Assembly (NCBI GenBank): GCA_963727915.1
Contig: CAVSID010000001.1
Span: 62,001-126,000, forward strand
Length of the DNA stretch: 64,000 nt
From: CAWAND01 sp963727915
Lineage (GTDB): Bacteria; Chloroflexota; Anaerolineae; Anaerolineales; E44-bin32
Direction: 5' to 3'
Position numbers and translations under genes: made by a program. Shown piece after piece: positions 47,121 to 56,773 of the stretch; within the stretch, counting starts at the first letter, position 1, and every line of letters starts with the position of its first letter. The notes beneath the pieces were generated by a model. That model was not told the origin of the DNA. It worked only from the letters and a program-made list of their open reading frames with translations, and did no database searches.

Positions 47121-47440
47121 TGTGACGAGGAAGAGTAGACGCCGGACCGGTGGCGCAGAGAGCGGGCGCTGGTGCGAGTCCCGCCCACATGGCGGCGTTG
47201 AATGGGCCTCTGAGCTGCCCGGCGAACGGCTCCGCATCGCGGTCTGCCCATTAGCCGGTGCCGGAGCTGCCACCGTTATCAAGGCAAAGGGCATCGTGGC
47301 CCAGGCCGCCGTGCTCGAAGAGAGAGGCCCTTGTTGACCGCGCGGTGCCGAGTTGGGTGACCGTCGCAGAGGCAAAGACCTAAGCAGGGTGGCACCGCGG
47401 GCCAAGCGCGCTCGTCCCTTCCGGGGACGGGCGTTTTTGT
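47121..47440 (+). promoter_or_regulatory. T-box leader with tryptophan (UGG) specifier and terminator
   Basis: The conserved T-box sequence AGGGTGGCACCGCGG is at 47386-47400. The stem I region has GACGAGGAAGAGTAG (47123-47137), GCAGAGAGCGGG and GGTGCGAGTCCCGCC. The specifier loop reads GAATGGGCCTCTGAGC, with UGG (Trp) at 47203-47205. A terminator with a 9-bp stem (47410-47432) and T5 follows. Uncharged tRNA-Trp should stabilise the antiterminator and let transcription continue into trpB2. Confidence 0.92.
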
Positions 47441-47540
47441 TTCCTCCTGGTTGGCCGAACGGACGGCGACCACACAAAGGCGCTCGAACCCGATCGGGGT
47501 CTCGACCGGTCCGGTCCGTACCTAGTGCAAGGAGGTTGTG

Positions 47541-48911
47541 ATGACTGAGTTCACTAAGTTCGTGTTGACCGAGAAGGACCTCCCGACAGCCTGGTACAAC
47601 ATCAACCCAGACATGCCGGCAGACCCGGGGCCCGTCCTTCACCCCCAGACCAAGGAGCCGGTCACCCCCGAGTTCCTCTCGGTCCTGTTCCCGATGCAGT
47701 TCATCCAGGAGGCGGTCAGCATGGAGCGTTGGGTGGACATCCCCGGCCCCGTGCTCGACATCTATCGGCTGTGGCGTCCGTCGCCACTCTACCGGGCTCG
47801 ACGTTTGGAGAAGGCGCTCGACACCCCGGCTCACATCTACTACAAGTACGAAGGCGTCTCCCCCGTCGGCTCGCACAAGCCGAACACTGCCGTGGCACAA
47901 GCCTACTATGCCAAGCAGGAGGGCGTTATCGGCTACACGACTGAGACCGGCGCCGGCCAATGGGGTTCGGCCATGGCGATGGCGTGCAGCTTTTTCGGGC
48001 TGGAGTGCCACGTCTACATGGTCCGGGTCTCATACGATCAGAAGCCCTATCGCAGGATCATCATGGAGACTTACGGCGCCGAAGTCACCCCCAGCCCATC
48101 CGACAAGACCAACGTTGGCCGCCACTTGCTTGAGGAAGATCCCAACCATCTGGGCTCGTTAGGGATCGCCATCTCGGAGGCCGTCGAAGCGGCTGCCACC
48201 TCAGACGGGAAGTACAAGTACGCCATTGGATCAGTGCTCGGGCCTGTTCTCATGCACCAGACAGTCGTCGGATTGGAGGCGTTGAAGCAGTTCGAGTTGG
48301 CCGGCGAGTACCCCGATGTGGTGGTGGGCTGTGTCGGTGGGGGGAGCAATTTCTCGGGTTTCTCGTTCCCCTTCCTGCATCAGAACTTCACTGCTGGCAG
48401 ATCAACCCGGGTGCTCGCCGTCGAGCCGGTTGCCTGCCCCACGCTCACCAAGGGCCAGTATACGTTCGACTACGGCGACACGGCCAAGCTGGCGCCGATC
48501 GTCAAGATGCACACACTGGGTCATTCCTTTGTCCCTCCCCGGATCCATGCCGGCGGGCTGCGCTACCATGGCATGGCCCCGCACATCTGCGCCCTCCACG
48601 AGCATGGCGACATCGAAGCCATAGCCGTTGACCAGGTCGACACCTTTGACGCGGCAGTCACTTTCGCCCGCGTCGAAGGAATCCTGCCAGCCCCCGAGTC
48701 CGCACATGCCATTCGCGGAGCCATCCTCGAAGCCATCAAAGCCCGAGAGGCGGGTGAGAAGAAAGTCATCGCCTTCAACCTGTCCGGCCATGGGCACTTC
48801 GATCTCTCGGCCTACGACGCCTATCTCAAGGGTCAACTCGAGCGCGCCGAGTATCCGGCAGACCAGGTCCAGGAAGCCATGCAGAACCTGCCCAAGGTCG
48901 AAATGGCCTGA
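47541..48911 (+). CDS. trpB: Tryptophan synthase beta subunit-like, TrpB2 type
   Basis: The protein has about 456 aa. ATG 47541 follows AAGGAGG. The N-terminus VLTEKDLPTAWYNINPDMP is characteristic of TrpB2. The PLP lysine lies in GVSPVGSHKPNTAVAQAYYA; TETGAGQWGSAMAMACSFFG and CVGGGSNFSGFSFPF (phosphate cup) are conserved. The product makes tryptophan from indole and serine. TrpB2 often works without TrpA or as an indole-salvage enzyme; no trpA lies nearby. It is controlled by the Trp T-box and, by inference, a CRP-type site. Confidence 0.93.
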   Translation: MTEFTKFVLTEKDLPTAWYNINPDMPADPGPVLHPQTKEPVTPEFLSVLFPMQFIQEAVSMERWVDIPGPVLDIYRLWRPSPLYRARRLEKALDTPAHIYYKYEGVSPVGSHKPNTAVAQAYYAKQEGVIGYTTETGAGQWGSAMAMACSFFGLECHVYMVRVSYDQKPYRRIIMETYGAEVTPSPSDKTNVGRHLLEEDPNHLGSLGIAISEAVEAAATSDGKYKYAIGSVLGPVLMHQTVVGLEALKQFELAGEYPDVVVGCVGGGSNFSGFSFPFLHQNFTAGRSTRVLAVEPVACPTLTKGQYTFDYGDTAKLAPIVKMHTLGHSFVPPRIHAGGLRYHGMAPHICALHEHGDIEAIAVDQVDTFDAAVTFARVEGILPAPESAHAIRGAILEAIKAREAGEKKVIAFNLSGHGHFDLSAYDAYLKGQLERAEYPADQVQEAMQNLPKVEMA

Positions 48912-48924
48912 TCAGGGGACGTGC

Positions 48925-48957
48925 GCGGGCACCGGGCGCGCCATGCCCGGTGCCCGC
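48925..48957. terminator. Strong hairpin after trpB2
   Basis: A perfect 13-bp stem GCGGGCACCGGGC/GCCCGGTGCCCGC with a 7-nt loop lies 13 bp after the stop. No T-run follows, so termination may be inefficient or factor-assisted. Confidence 0.55.
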
Positions 48958-49011
48958 CGCTGACCTGCTGGCCGGGTTCCCTGGCTGGCAGGTTTCAAGT
49001 AGCATGTCGGT

Positions 49012-50338
49012 ATGCGGACCCAGCTTTCCCTTTTCGCAACCCTGACCCTCGCCCTCGTGTTGGCCGCCTGTGCTCCACCCGCAGGTGGGCCGCCAGCCAC
49101 GGCGGTGAGTACGCGGCGCCCAGCCTCCACACCGTTGCAGTCAACTCCCACCCCCACACTGGAGGCAACGGTTGACAGCATCATCCTAGGTCCCGGACGC
49201 CCACCTAACGCGTGGACAGCCATGGGGATCCTGACAAATCAGGGTAACGGTTCAGTCCAGGACGTGACTTTGCGGGTGAGTCTGGCAGACGCTCATGGCA
49301 ATATCCTGGAACGTTCGAACACAGCGCTGGCCGTCCCGCTGCTGGGGCCGAACGCCAGCGCTCCGTTTTCCGCCGAGTTTAGGACAACGGCGGGTGACCA
49401 GGTCAAAGTCGAGGTCACCGGCTACAGCCCGGCGCCCAAGCCTCCGCTCCCGATCAATATCACGCTGATCAGGCGGGGCAGGACGGGCGACGGCCAGCTC
49501 GCCGTTGTGGGGAGCATGGCAAATCCAAACGCCCAAGCTGTCCAGGTGGCGGGTCTTGCCCTGGTTGCGACAGACGCCGAAGGCGAGCTGGTCAACATGA
49601 GCACGAGCTGGCGTGGGCTCACCGGCCTGGCGCCCGGCCAGTCCGCACCCTTCCTGGCCCTGCTTCCCCCGAGCGATGACACCGCCCATCTCCAGAGCTT
49701 TACTGCGGGTCTAGCTTCGCAGGCACTGTCAGTGCCTCCCGTCGATCTGGCCATCCCGCCGGTACTGAAGACGGACGACCAGGGGAATCTGATCGCGCTG
49801 GGGGCCATCCATAACCACACTGGCTCGCCAGCCCTGGGCCGCGTGGTGGTCTCGCTGATCGGGACGGGCGGCCCGGCGTCTGTCAGCCTGTACGCCTCCC
49901 CCATCCCGCTGGCGCCGGACGAAGACCGGCCGTTCGCCCTGACCGATTTCCCCGGCCTGCTCGCTCAGCTTGCCTCCGGTGCCCAGAACTCTGGCCGACC
50001 TGCAGCCGGAAGCTCTGGTGGATACGGGCGGTTCTCGCCTCGCGGACCGGACACCGATTCCTCTGGAGATCGAGATCACGGCCTATGAGGGCGTCGGCGG
50101 CACCCTGCTCGTCCATGGAACGGCCTACAACCAAAGCCAGGCGCAGGTGTTACAACCCACGGTGATCGGCGCGCTGCGATCAACGTCAGGCGACATCTGG
50201 AGCGCCGGAGAGGTCTCCTTGGGCCGGGATCTGCCGTCGGACTCGCGTGTGGAGTTCCTTCTCTTGATGCCCAGACCTGCCGGGGTCGAGCCCTCCGAAG
50301 GCGAATTCGACATACGCGGCTTCGGCCTGGCCCCCTGA
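49012..50338 (+). CDS. Secreted lipoprotein with repeated FxLYD-like beta domains (frame-broken)
   Basis: The signal LATLTLALVLAACAPP-like start (FATLTLALVLAACAPPAGG) has lipobox LAAC. A Thr/Pro linker is followed by three or four related domains: WTAMGILTNQGNGSVQDVTL, QLAVVGSMANPNAQAVQVAG, LIALGAIHNHTGSPALGRVV and, after an indel near 49980, TLLVHGTAYNQSQAQVLQPT. Each has the G-x-x-x-N pattern of FxLYD-like beta-sandwich repeats. It is an envelope protein of unknown role. It ends at 50338. Confidence 0.75.
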
Positions 50339-50391
50339 CAGCTAAGGCGGCTTCGGGCAGCGCCCCTGCGGCAGGGCAAGCGGCCGCCATT

Positions 50392-50400
50392 TGTTATAAT
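50392..50400 (+). promoter_or_regulatory. Extended -10 promoter of the pdhABC operon
   Basis: TGT-TATAAT (50392-50400) is an extended -10 element with a perfect hexamer; no good -35 is visible. It leaves a leader of about 120 nt before pdhA. Confidence 0.5.
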
Positions 50401-50526
50401 TTCCACCGTCCTCTGACCTCGGCCCGCGGCGCGTCAAGTCGTCGCCTCTACCCGGGCCGGGCTTTATTCTGCCAGGGGCCTGCCCTCATTTCACCGACGA
50501 ATTTGGGAGTTGGATAAGGAGTCATC

Positions 50527-51489
50527 ATGGAGAAGAAGGAACTGCTGCGGATGTATCGAGAAATGGTGATCATCCGCCGCCTTGAGGAACGCGCCTCCGA
50601 GCTCTATCAACAGGGCAAGATCGGCGGCTTCCTCCACCTTTACATCGGCCAAGAGGCTGTCGGCACAGGCGTCGTGTCCGCCCGCCAGCCCAAGGATCGC
50701 CTGATTACGGCCTACCGGGATCACGGAATTGCCATTGCCGCCGGCATCGAAACCAAGGTGGTGATGGCCGAGCTCCTGGGCAAGGACACCGGCTGTTCGC
50801 ATGGCTTTGGCGGGTCGATGCATATGGCCGACGTCAGCAAGAACTACTGGGGCGGCCATGCCATCGTCGGATCGCACCTGCCCTTCGCAGCCGGCATGGC
50901 CCTGGCCGACCAGTACAACGGGTCGGACGCCGCCACGATTTGTCTGTTCGGCGACGGTGCCACCAACATTGGGTACTTCCACGAGGCGCTCAACCTTTCC
51001 AAGGTATGGGAGCTGCCTGTGCTCTGGGTATGCGAGAACAACAACTATGGGATGGGCACCGCCGTCGAGCGTGCATCGGCCGTGAAGGAAATCCGCCAGA
51101 AGGCGGAGGGCTATGGCATGGCCAACAGTCGCGTTGACGGAATGGACGTGCTCAAGGTGCATGAGGCCACGGCCGAAGCCTTGAAGTACGTGCGGGAGAA
51201 CGGCCCCTATCTGCTGGAGGCAATGACCTACCGCTACCAGGGACACTCTATGGGCGACCCGGAGCGATACCGAACCAAGGAGGAGGTCACCAAGTGGGAG
51301 GAGAACGACCCCATTGGCATCTTCCGAAAGCGCCTGACAGACGACAAGGTCGCCTCTGAGAAGGACCTGGACAAGATCGACCAAGAAGCAGTAAATGAGA
51401 TCGAAGAAGCGGTCGAATTCGCCGAAGCGAGCCCCGAGCCCACTTTTCAAGAGCTGGTCGACAGTGTTTATGTGGAAGGGGTAGGTTAA
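50527..51489 (+). CDS. pdhA: Pyruvate/2-oxo acid dehydrogenase E1 component, alpha subunit
   Basis: The 320-aa protein starts at ATG 50527 after ATAAGGAG. LLRMYREMVIIRRLEERASE opens the family. The thiamine diphosphate motif is FGDGATNIGYFHEALNLSKV and continues CENNNYGMGT. Phosphorylation-loop-like text YRYQGHSMGDPERYRTKEEV binds the cofactor. With E1-beta it decarboxylates the oxo acid and acylates the E2 lipoyl group. Substrate (pyruvate, acetoin or branched-chain) is not fixed by sequence; the operon lacks a visible E3. Confidence 0.93.
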   Translation: MEKKELLRMYREMVIIRRLEERASELYQQGKIGGFLHLYIGQEAVGTGVVSARQPKDRLITAYRDHGIAIAAGIETKVVMAELLGKDTGCSHGFGGSMHMADVSKNYWGGHAIVGSHLPFAAGMALADQYNGSDAATICLFGDGATNIGYFHEALNLSKVWELPVLWVCENNNYGMGTAVERASAVKEIRQKAEGYGMANSRVDGMDVLKVHEATAEALKYVRENGPYLLEAMTYRYQGHSMGDPERYRTKEEVTKWEENDPIGIFRKRLTDDKVASEKDLDKIDQEAVNEIEEAVEFAEASPEPTFQELVDSVYVEGVG

Positions 51490-51495
51490 ACAGCC

Positions 51496-52467
51496 ATGGC
51501 ACAAATCACGATCCGCGAGGCCATTTCGCAAGCACTCATGGAAGAGATGGAACGCGACGAAAGAGTCTTCATCATGGGCGAGGAAGTCGGTGTGTGGGGC
51601 GGCACCTATGCCGTCACTCGCGGCTTCTACGATAAGTTCGGCGCCAAGCGCGTCCGCGACACCCCCATCTCCGAGATGGTGATCGTGGGTGCCGCCAACG
51701 GCGCTGCCATGGCCGGGCTGCGCCCGATCGCCGAACTCATGACGATCAACTTCGCGTTTGTGGCGATGGATCAGATCGTCAACCAATCAGCCAAGCTACA
51801 CACGATGTTCGGCAAACAAATCACCGTACCGATCGTAATCCGGGCTGTCGGCGGCGGTGGTCGTCAGTTGGCGGCTACCCACTCCCAGACACCGGATGTG
51901 GTCTTCGCGCACTTTCCCGGGCTCAAAGTCGTCGCCCCGGGAACTCCCCACGACGCCAAGGGCTTGTTGAAGGCCGCCATACGCACCGACGATCCGGTGA
52001 TGTTCATCGAGAACGCCACCCTGTACCAAATGCGCGGCGAGGTCCCCGATGGCGACTACGTGGAGCCAATTGGGGTCTCTAAGGTGCAGCGGCCAGGCTC
52101 GGACGTCACGCTGGTAGCGTATTCAAAGATGGTCCAATACTCCCTTCAGGCGGCCGACGAACTGGCCAAGGAAGGCATCGAGGTGGAGATCGTCGATCTG
52201 CGCACATTGCGGCCGCTGGATATGGGCCCGGTGATCGAATCCTTCAAGAAGACCAACCGGGCCGTTATCGCCGAGGAGGGATGGCGTTCCTACGGCGTCG
52301 GCGCAGAAGTGGCCTCCCGACTTTACGAGCAGGCCTTTGACTACGTGGATGCACCCATCCGGCGAGTGGCCCAAAAAGAAGTCCCCTTGCCGTACAACCG
52401 TGAACTGGAACAGATGGCCCTGCCCCAAGTGGGGGACATCGTCGAGGCGGTGAAAGGGGTTTTGTAA
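51496..52467 (+). CDS. pdhB: Pyruvate/2-oxo acid dehydrogenase E1 component, beta subunit
   Basis: The 323-aa protein shows ITIREAISQALMEEMERDER, FIMGEEVGVWGGTYAVTRGF, and DTPISEMVIVGAANGAAMAG. Cofactor and interface segments include RAVGGGGRQLAATHSQTPD and VVAPGTPHDAKGLLKAAIRT. The C-terminal domain has VEIVDLRTLRPLDMGPVIES and VIAEEGWRSYGVGAEVAS. It forms the alpha2beta2 E1 with the preceding gene product (6-bp gap). Its stop overlaps the start of the E2 gene. Confidence 0.94.
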   Translation: MAQITIREAISQALMEEMERDERVFIMGEEVGVWGGTYAVTRGFYDKFGAKRVRDTPISEMVIVGAANGAAMAGLRPIAELMTINFAFVAMDQIVNQSAKLHTMFGKQITVPIVIRAVGGGGRQLAATHSQTPDVVFAHFPGLKVVAPGTPHDAKGLLKAAIRTDDPVMFIENATLYQMRGEVPDGDYVEPIGVSKVQRPGSDVTLVAYSKMVQYSLQAADELAKEGIEVEIVDLRTLRPLDMGPVIESFKKTNRAVIAEEGWRSYGVGAEVASRLYEQAFDYVDAPIRRVAQKEVPLPYNRELEQMALPQVGDIVEAVKGVL

Positions 52468-53748
52468 TGGCTGAAATCATCACCATGCCCAAGCTCGGCT
52501 TCGACATGGCCGAGGGGACGCTGGTCCGCTGGGTCATAGCCGAAGGCGACCCGGTCGAACGCGGCGAAGTCCTGGCCGAAATCGAAACCGACAAGGCCAC
52601 GGTCGAGGTCGAATCTCAGGTCTCCGGCGTCGTCCACAAACACCTGGTGCAGGAGGGCACGGCTGTGCCGGTGGGTCAGCCGATCGCCGTCGTCGGCGCG
52701 AAGGATGAGAAGATCGACGTCGATGCGCTCGTTGGCGCCCACGGGAACGGCACACCCGCCGAGGACTTGGCGACAGGGAGCGCCGCGCCGGAAGCTACGC
52801 CGCCGACCGCCGGCAAGGCAGACGCCACACCGGCCGCTTCTTCGGCCGCGCAGACCAAGGCGGACGGCCATCTGCCGGGCGGCGTAAAGGCTTCCCCCGT
52901 GGCGCGGCGCATTGCGGCCGAGAAGAACCTAGACCTGTCCAGCCTGTCTGGATCAGGCCCCGGTGGCCGAATCGTCAAGAGCGATGTCGAAAACGCCGCC
53001 GCTGGCGGGGGCACAACCGCTCCGTCCGGTCCTGCGTTTAGCGCTACCCCGATGGCCCCAGGCAAGACCGAGCGCGTACCGCTGACTCGCCTGCGCTCGG
53101 CCATCGGCCGCCGCATGACGGCCTCCAAACAGCAGGTGCCCCATTTCTACGTCACAGCCGATCTCGACGCCGGGCCGTTGATGTCGCTGCGGGTAGAGAT
53201 GAATGACGCCCTCCCCGAGACCAGCAAGCTCTCGGTCAATGACTTCATCGTCCGGGCGGCGGCCCTCGCCCTGCGCCAGTTTCCCAACCTGAACGCGTCG
53301 CTGGAAGAGGATGCCATTGTACGCCACGGGGAAGTGCACGTCGGCCTGGCCGTGGCCGTTACGCGACGGCCTGCTGACAGTTGTGCTGCGCGACGCTGAC
53401 CGGAAATCCCTGCCCCAGATCGCTCAGGAAGCGCGGCCCTTGTTCGAACGGGCCCGCGACGGCAAAGTGCGACCGGAGGACATCGAGGGCTCAACCTTCA
53501 CCGTGTCTAATCTGGGCATGTTTGACGTCGACAACTTTATCGCCATCATCAATCCGCCAGAGGCGGCGATCCTGGCCGTTGGCAGCGTTCAGAAAGTGCC
53601 TGTGGTCGTCAATGATGAGCTGGCGGTGGGGCAGCGGCTCAAGGTCACCTTGGCCGCCGATCACCGGGTGACGGACGGCGCCGAAGCTGCTCGCTGGCTC
53701 CAGGCGTTTCGCACCTACATCGAGCACCCTGTCCAACTCTTGATGTAG
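52467..53748 (+). CDS. pdhC: 2-oxo acid dehydrogenase E2 (dihydrolipoyl acyltransferase), frame-broken
   Basis: About 426 aa. The lipoyl domain has the modified Lys in AEIETDKATVEVESQVSG (near residue 43). An Ala/Thr/Pro linker leads to the peripheral-subunit-binding domain VKASPVARRIAAEKNLDLSS and GPGGRIVKSDVEN. The catalytic domain begins RVPLTRLRSAIGRRMTASKQ. An indel near 53360 is needed to reach LLTVVLRDADRKSLPQIAQE and the active site ADHRVTDGAEAARWLQAF (H-x-x-x-D-G). It transfers the acyl group to CoA. Confidence 0.92.
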
Positions 53749-53774
53749 GCAGGGCCCTTGGGGCTGCCTTGGTT

Positions 53775-53803
53775 TTGTGTGGGTGGCGCAGACGGGCTAG
53801 AAT
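53775..53803 (+). promoter_or_regulatory. Predicted promoter (TTGTGT-N17-TAGAAT)
   Basis: TTGTGT at 53775-53780 and TAGAAT at 53798-53803 with a 17-bp spacer precede the response-regulator gene by about 20 bp. Confidence 0.6.
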
Positions 53804-53823
53804 AGGCGAACCGAGGTGGCCAA

Positions 53824-54194
53824 TTGACGGTTCCCAAGCGCATCCTGGTCGTGGATGACGAGCCCGACACCGTCGAGCTCATCCATCTTGACTCTTTCAA
53901 CAGCCGGCTACCAGATCGATTCCGCCATGAGCGCCATGGAGGCGCGGAGGAAGCTGGAGGCCGACCACTACGACGTCCTGCTTCTGGACGTAATGATGCC
54001 CGAGGTTTCCGGCTTCGACCTTCTGACACAGCTCAACGAAAGTGGCATGGCCGTCCCCCCGGTTATCTTCCTGACGGCTCGCAAGACGGACCAGGATCGC
54101 GAGACCGGCGAAGATCTGGGGGCCGTTGGCTATCTGACCAAGCCAGCAACGCGCGGCGACCTGCTCGAACTCGATCGACAAAGCCCTGGGCTGA
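53824..54194 (+). CDS. Single-domain response regulator (CheY-like), frame-broken
   Basis: About 123 aa from TTG 53824 after GAGGTGG. PKRILVVDDEPDTVELIH holds the acidic pair. An indel near 53890 leads to TAGYQIDSAMSAMEARRKLE and YDVLLLDVMMPEVSGFDLLT with the phospho-acceptor Asp. VIFLTARKTDQDRETGEDLG has the Thr, and GYLTKPATRGDLLEL the Lys. A second indel near 54172 restores the end IDKALG. No output domain and no kinase nearby. Confidence 0.85.
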
Positions 54195-54214
54195 CACCTG
54201 GGGAAGTCTCACAA

Positions 54215-54257
54215 CCAAAAAGGACCCCCGCCATCCACCGGCGGGGGTCCTTGGTTT
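54215..54257. terminator. Bidirectional rho-independent terminator
   Basis: A perfect 13-bp stem AAGGACCCCCGCC/GGCGGGGGTCCTT with a 7-nt loop is followed by GGTTTTT on the plus strand and by TTTTGG on the minus strand. It serves the response regulator and the converging rny operon. Confidence 0.9.
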
Positions 54258-54274
54258 TTGAGCACGACCCGGTG

Positions 54275-55805
54275 CTATTTGGCGTAGTCCACGGCCCGGG
54301 TTTCGCGGATCACGGTGACCTTGATCTGCCCGGGGTACTGCATCCCCTCTTCGATCTTCTTGGCCACATTGCGTGCCAGACGGGTGGCGTCCAGGTCGTC
54401 GATGTCATCCGGCTTGACGATGACCCGGATCTCCCGGCCGGCCTGCAGAGCATAGCTTTCAACGACGCCCTTGAAGGAGTTGGCGATGTCTTCCAGACGC
54501 GCGAACGCGCTTGATGTAGTCTTCAAGGCTCTCACGACGGGCTCCGGGCCGCGCCCCGCTGATCGCATCGGCCGCCTCGACAATCACGGCTTCAACCGAT
54601 CCCTGCTCCACTTCGTGGTGGTGGGAGGCGATGATGTTGACCACTTCTGCGTTCACACCGTGCCTTCGAGCGAATTCCGCGCCGATGGAGGCATGCGTAC
54701 CTTCCACCTCGTGGTCCATGGCTTTGCCCAAGTCGTGCAGCAGGCCCCCGGCGCGGGCCAGATCGAGATTTGCGCCCAATTCGGAGGCGATCACGCTGGA
54801 GATCTGAGCCGTCTCTACCGCATGGGCCAGCTGATTCTGGCCGTAGGACGTCCGGAATTTGAGCCTGCCAAGCTTCTTGATGATCTCGGGGTTCAGGCCG
54901 TGCACGCCGGCTTCATAGGCGGCCGCCTCGCCCTCATCGACCATCAGCTGGTCGACCTCCTCCCGCATCTGGCCCACGATCTTCTCGATCTGTGAGGGAT
55001 GGATGCGGCCGTCAAGCACCAGAGATTCCATCGAGCGGCGAGCTACCTCTCGCCGGACCGGATCGAAGCACGAGATCGTGACCGCTTCCGGGGTATCGTC
55101 GACGATCACATCGACGCCGGCGGCCTGCTCGAAAGCGCGGATGTTACGGCCGTTGCGGCCGATAATGCGTCCCTTCATATCGTCCGACGGCAGCGGCACG
55201 ACGGACACGGTAATCTCGGAGACGTGGTCGGAGGCGACGCGCTGGATGGCATCCGCGATCAACTCGCGCGCCCGCCTCTCACCTTCGACCTGGGCCTCCT
55301 CTTCAATCTGGCGGATGATGCGCAGCATGTCTGACCGGGCTTCCTGTTCAACTTCATTGAGCAGGTGCTGCTTGGCCTCGTCCCGGGTCATGCTGGAGAC
55401 CCGCTCTAGCTCGGCCAGGATTTCTGCGTGGCGCTCTTCGATCTCGTTGGCGCGTTTGTCGATGGCGCTCTGACGCTTGCTGAGCGCCTGCTCCCTGCCT
55501 TCAAGATGCTCCAGGCGGTTGTCCAGCTCGGTTCGCCTGCGTTGCAGCCTCTCATCCTCACGGTTGAGCTCTGTGCGCCTGCGAGTGGCCTCCGCCTCAG
55601 ACGAGTCCCGAATTCTCAAGGCATCATCGCGTGCCTTGAGCTCGAGTTCCCGCGCCTGGTCTTTGGCGCTCTCGACAATCTTCTCGGCTTCGGATTTCTT
55701 CTCTTGAACCATCCGGCTGTGCTGCATCTGGCGGACGAAATAGCCGATTCCTGCGCCCACAGCCAGACTGATCACAATAGACAGGATCAGCGTTGGTGTG
55801 CTCAC
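54275..55805 (-). CDS. rny: Ribonuclease Y (frame-broken)
   Basis: About 510 aa, normal for the family. An N-terminal membrane anchor (LILSIVISLAVGAGIGYFV) leads to a long coiled coil (residues about 30-180). The KH domain is DDMKGRIIGRNGRNIRAFEQ. The HD domain has GGLLHDLGKAMDHEVEGTHA and IIASHHHEVEQGSVEAVIVE. An indel near 54505 is needed to join YIKRV to RLEDIANSFKGVVESYALQA and VIVKPDDIDDLDATRLARNV. It initiates mRNA decay at the membrane. Its start overlaps the recX stop (ATGA). Confidence 0.94.
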
Positions 55806-56464
55806 TCACGATCCTCACTTTCCCTTCCAGCGACCTCACGCCAAACACGTGGTATCACCGTTCGGATTTGATGGGTATGAAATCCGCGCCGCGCCAGGTA
55901 GCCGCGCATGCGCTTGTGGAATAATTCCCAATCAAGACTTCGATAGCGTCGGGCGGCCTTCAGTGCTGCCCGAAAGGCGGCCTCGTCTTCATCCAGTTCG
56001 GATAGGGCGTTCTCGATCGCCTGTCCTGGTATCCCTTTGCTCCTCAGTTCGGCCCGCAGTGCCGCTGCGCCTCTCGGCCGGAAGGCCATCCGATTCTCGA
56101 CCCAGGCCCTGGCAAAGGCCTGGTCATCGGCCAGACCGGCCTGGCGAAGACGATCGAGAATCCCTTCCTGCGCCGCCTCCGACACGTCTCTTCTCCGCAT
56201 GTAGTGCCTGAGTTCTCGCTCAGAACGAGGGCGGCGTGCGATCAATTTGGCGGCCCGGCGATAGCCCTGCTCCACCTCGTCCTGGGCCCGGAGTTCTTCC
56301 ACTCGCTCCGGACCAAGATACTGGCCGACCTTCAGGCCGACCGCCAGGATCTTGGCCAGACCGAAGGCGAACTCACCGTCCAACTCAACATTCGCCCGGT
56401 CCTTGTTCTTCGACTGCAGCCGAATGGCTGTCACCTCGCCCTGCGTCGCAAGCCTTCCCTTCAC
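55802..56464 (-). CDS. recX: Regulatory protein RecX
   Basis: The 220-aa protein starts at GTG 56464. An N-terminal extension precedes the RecX helical repeats: GYRRAAKLIARRPRSERELR, DRLRQAGLADDQAFARAWVE and GAAALRAELRSKGIPGQAIE, with SLDWELFHKRMRGYLARRGF at the end. It modulates RecA filament activity. It lies downstream of recA, separated by a hairpin, and is coupled to rny. Confidence 0.9.
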   Translation of the reverse strand: MKGRLATQGEVTAIRLQSKNKDRANVELDGEFAFGLAKILAVGLKVGQYLGPERVEELRAQDEVEQGYRRAAKLIARRPRSERELRHYMRRRDVSEAAQEGILDRLRQAGLADDQAFARAWVENRMAFRPRGAAALRAELRSKGIPGQAIENALSELDEDEAAFRAALKAARRYRSLDWELFHKRMRGYLARRGFHTHQIRTVIPRVWREVAGRESEDRE

Positions 56465-56773
56465 AACAAACGAGCCGCGTTCCGGGGTAACCCGAACGCG
56501 GCTCGCGCTGCGAACCCGACAATGGTCCTATCTGCCGTATGTGATTTGACGCCGCTTGACCAGGGGCCGATGCGCCTTCAGGTCAAGAACGATAGGATGC
56601 CACCTCCGGGCTAGGAGGTTTCGTCCCGCTTCATCACCTTCCGCTTCAAGTCCAACCACATATCTGCGGTGTCAAATCGCAATTTCATGCTCTGTCGCAA
56701 CGCTAGGCCGCGCCCTCCCTCTTGGACCCCCTGCGCAGCACTTTAGATTGTCCGGCGCCCAGTCCTGGGCGCC
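56465..56773 (-). other. recA-recX intergenic region with attenuator-like hairpin
   Basis: At 56471-56505 a 12-bp stem CGAGCCGCGTTC/GAACGCGGCTCG, extended by a GGG/CCC pairing, is followed on the minus strand by TTTGTTGT immediately before the recX GTG. As in enterobacteria, a leaky terminator between recA and recX would lower RecX output. Nothing else is seen in this 309-bp gap. Confidence 0.65.

Noticed and set aside
47114..47125. TCACA..TGTGA inverted sequence
   Set aside because: The half-sites are in reverse order compared with the CRP-type motif. It is better read as the base of the T-box leader fold.
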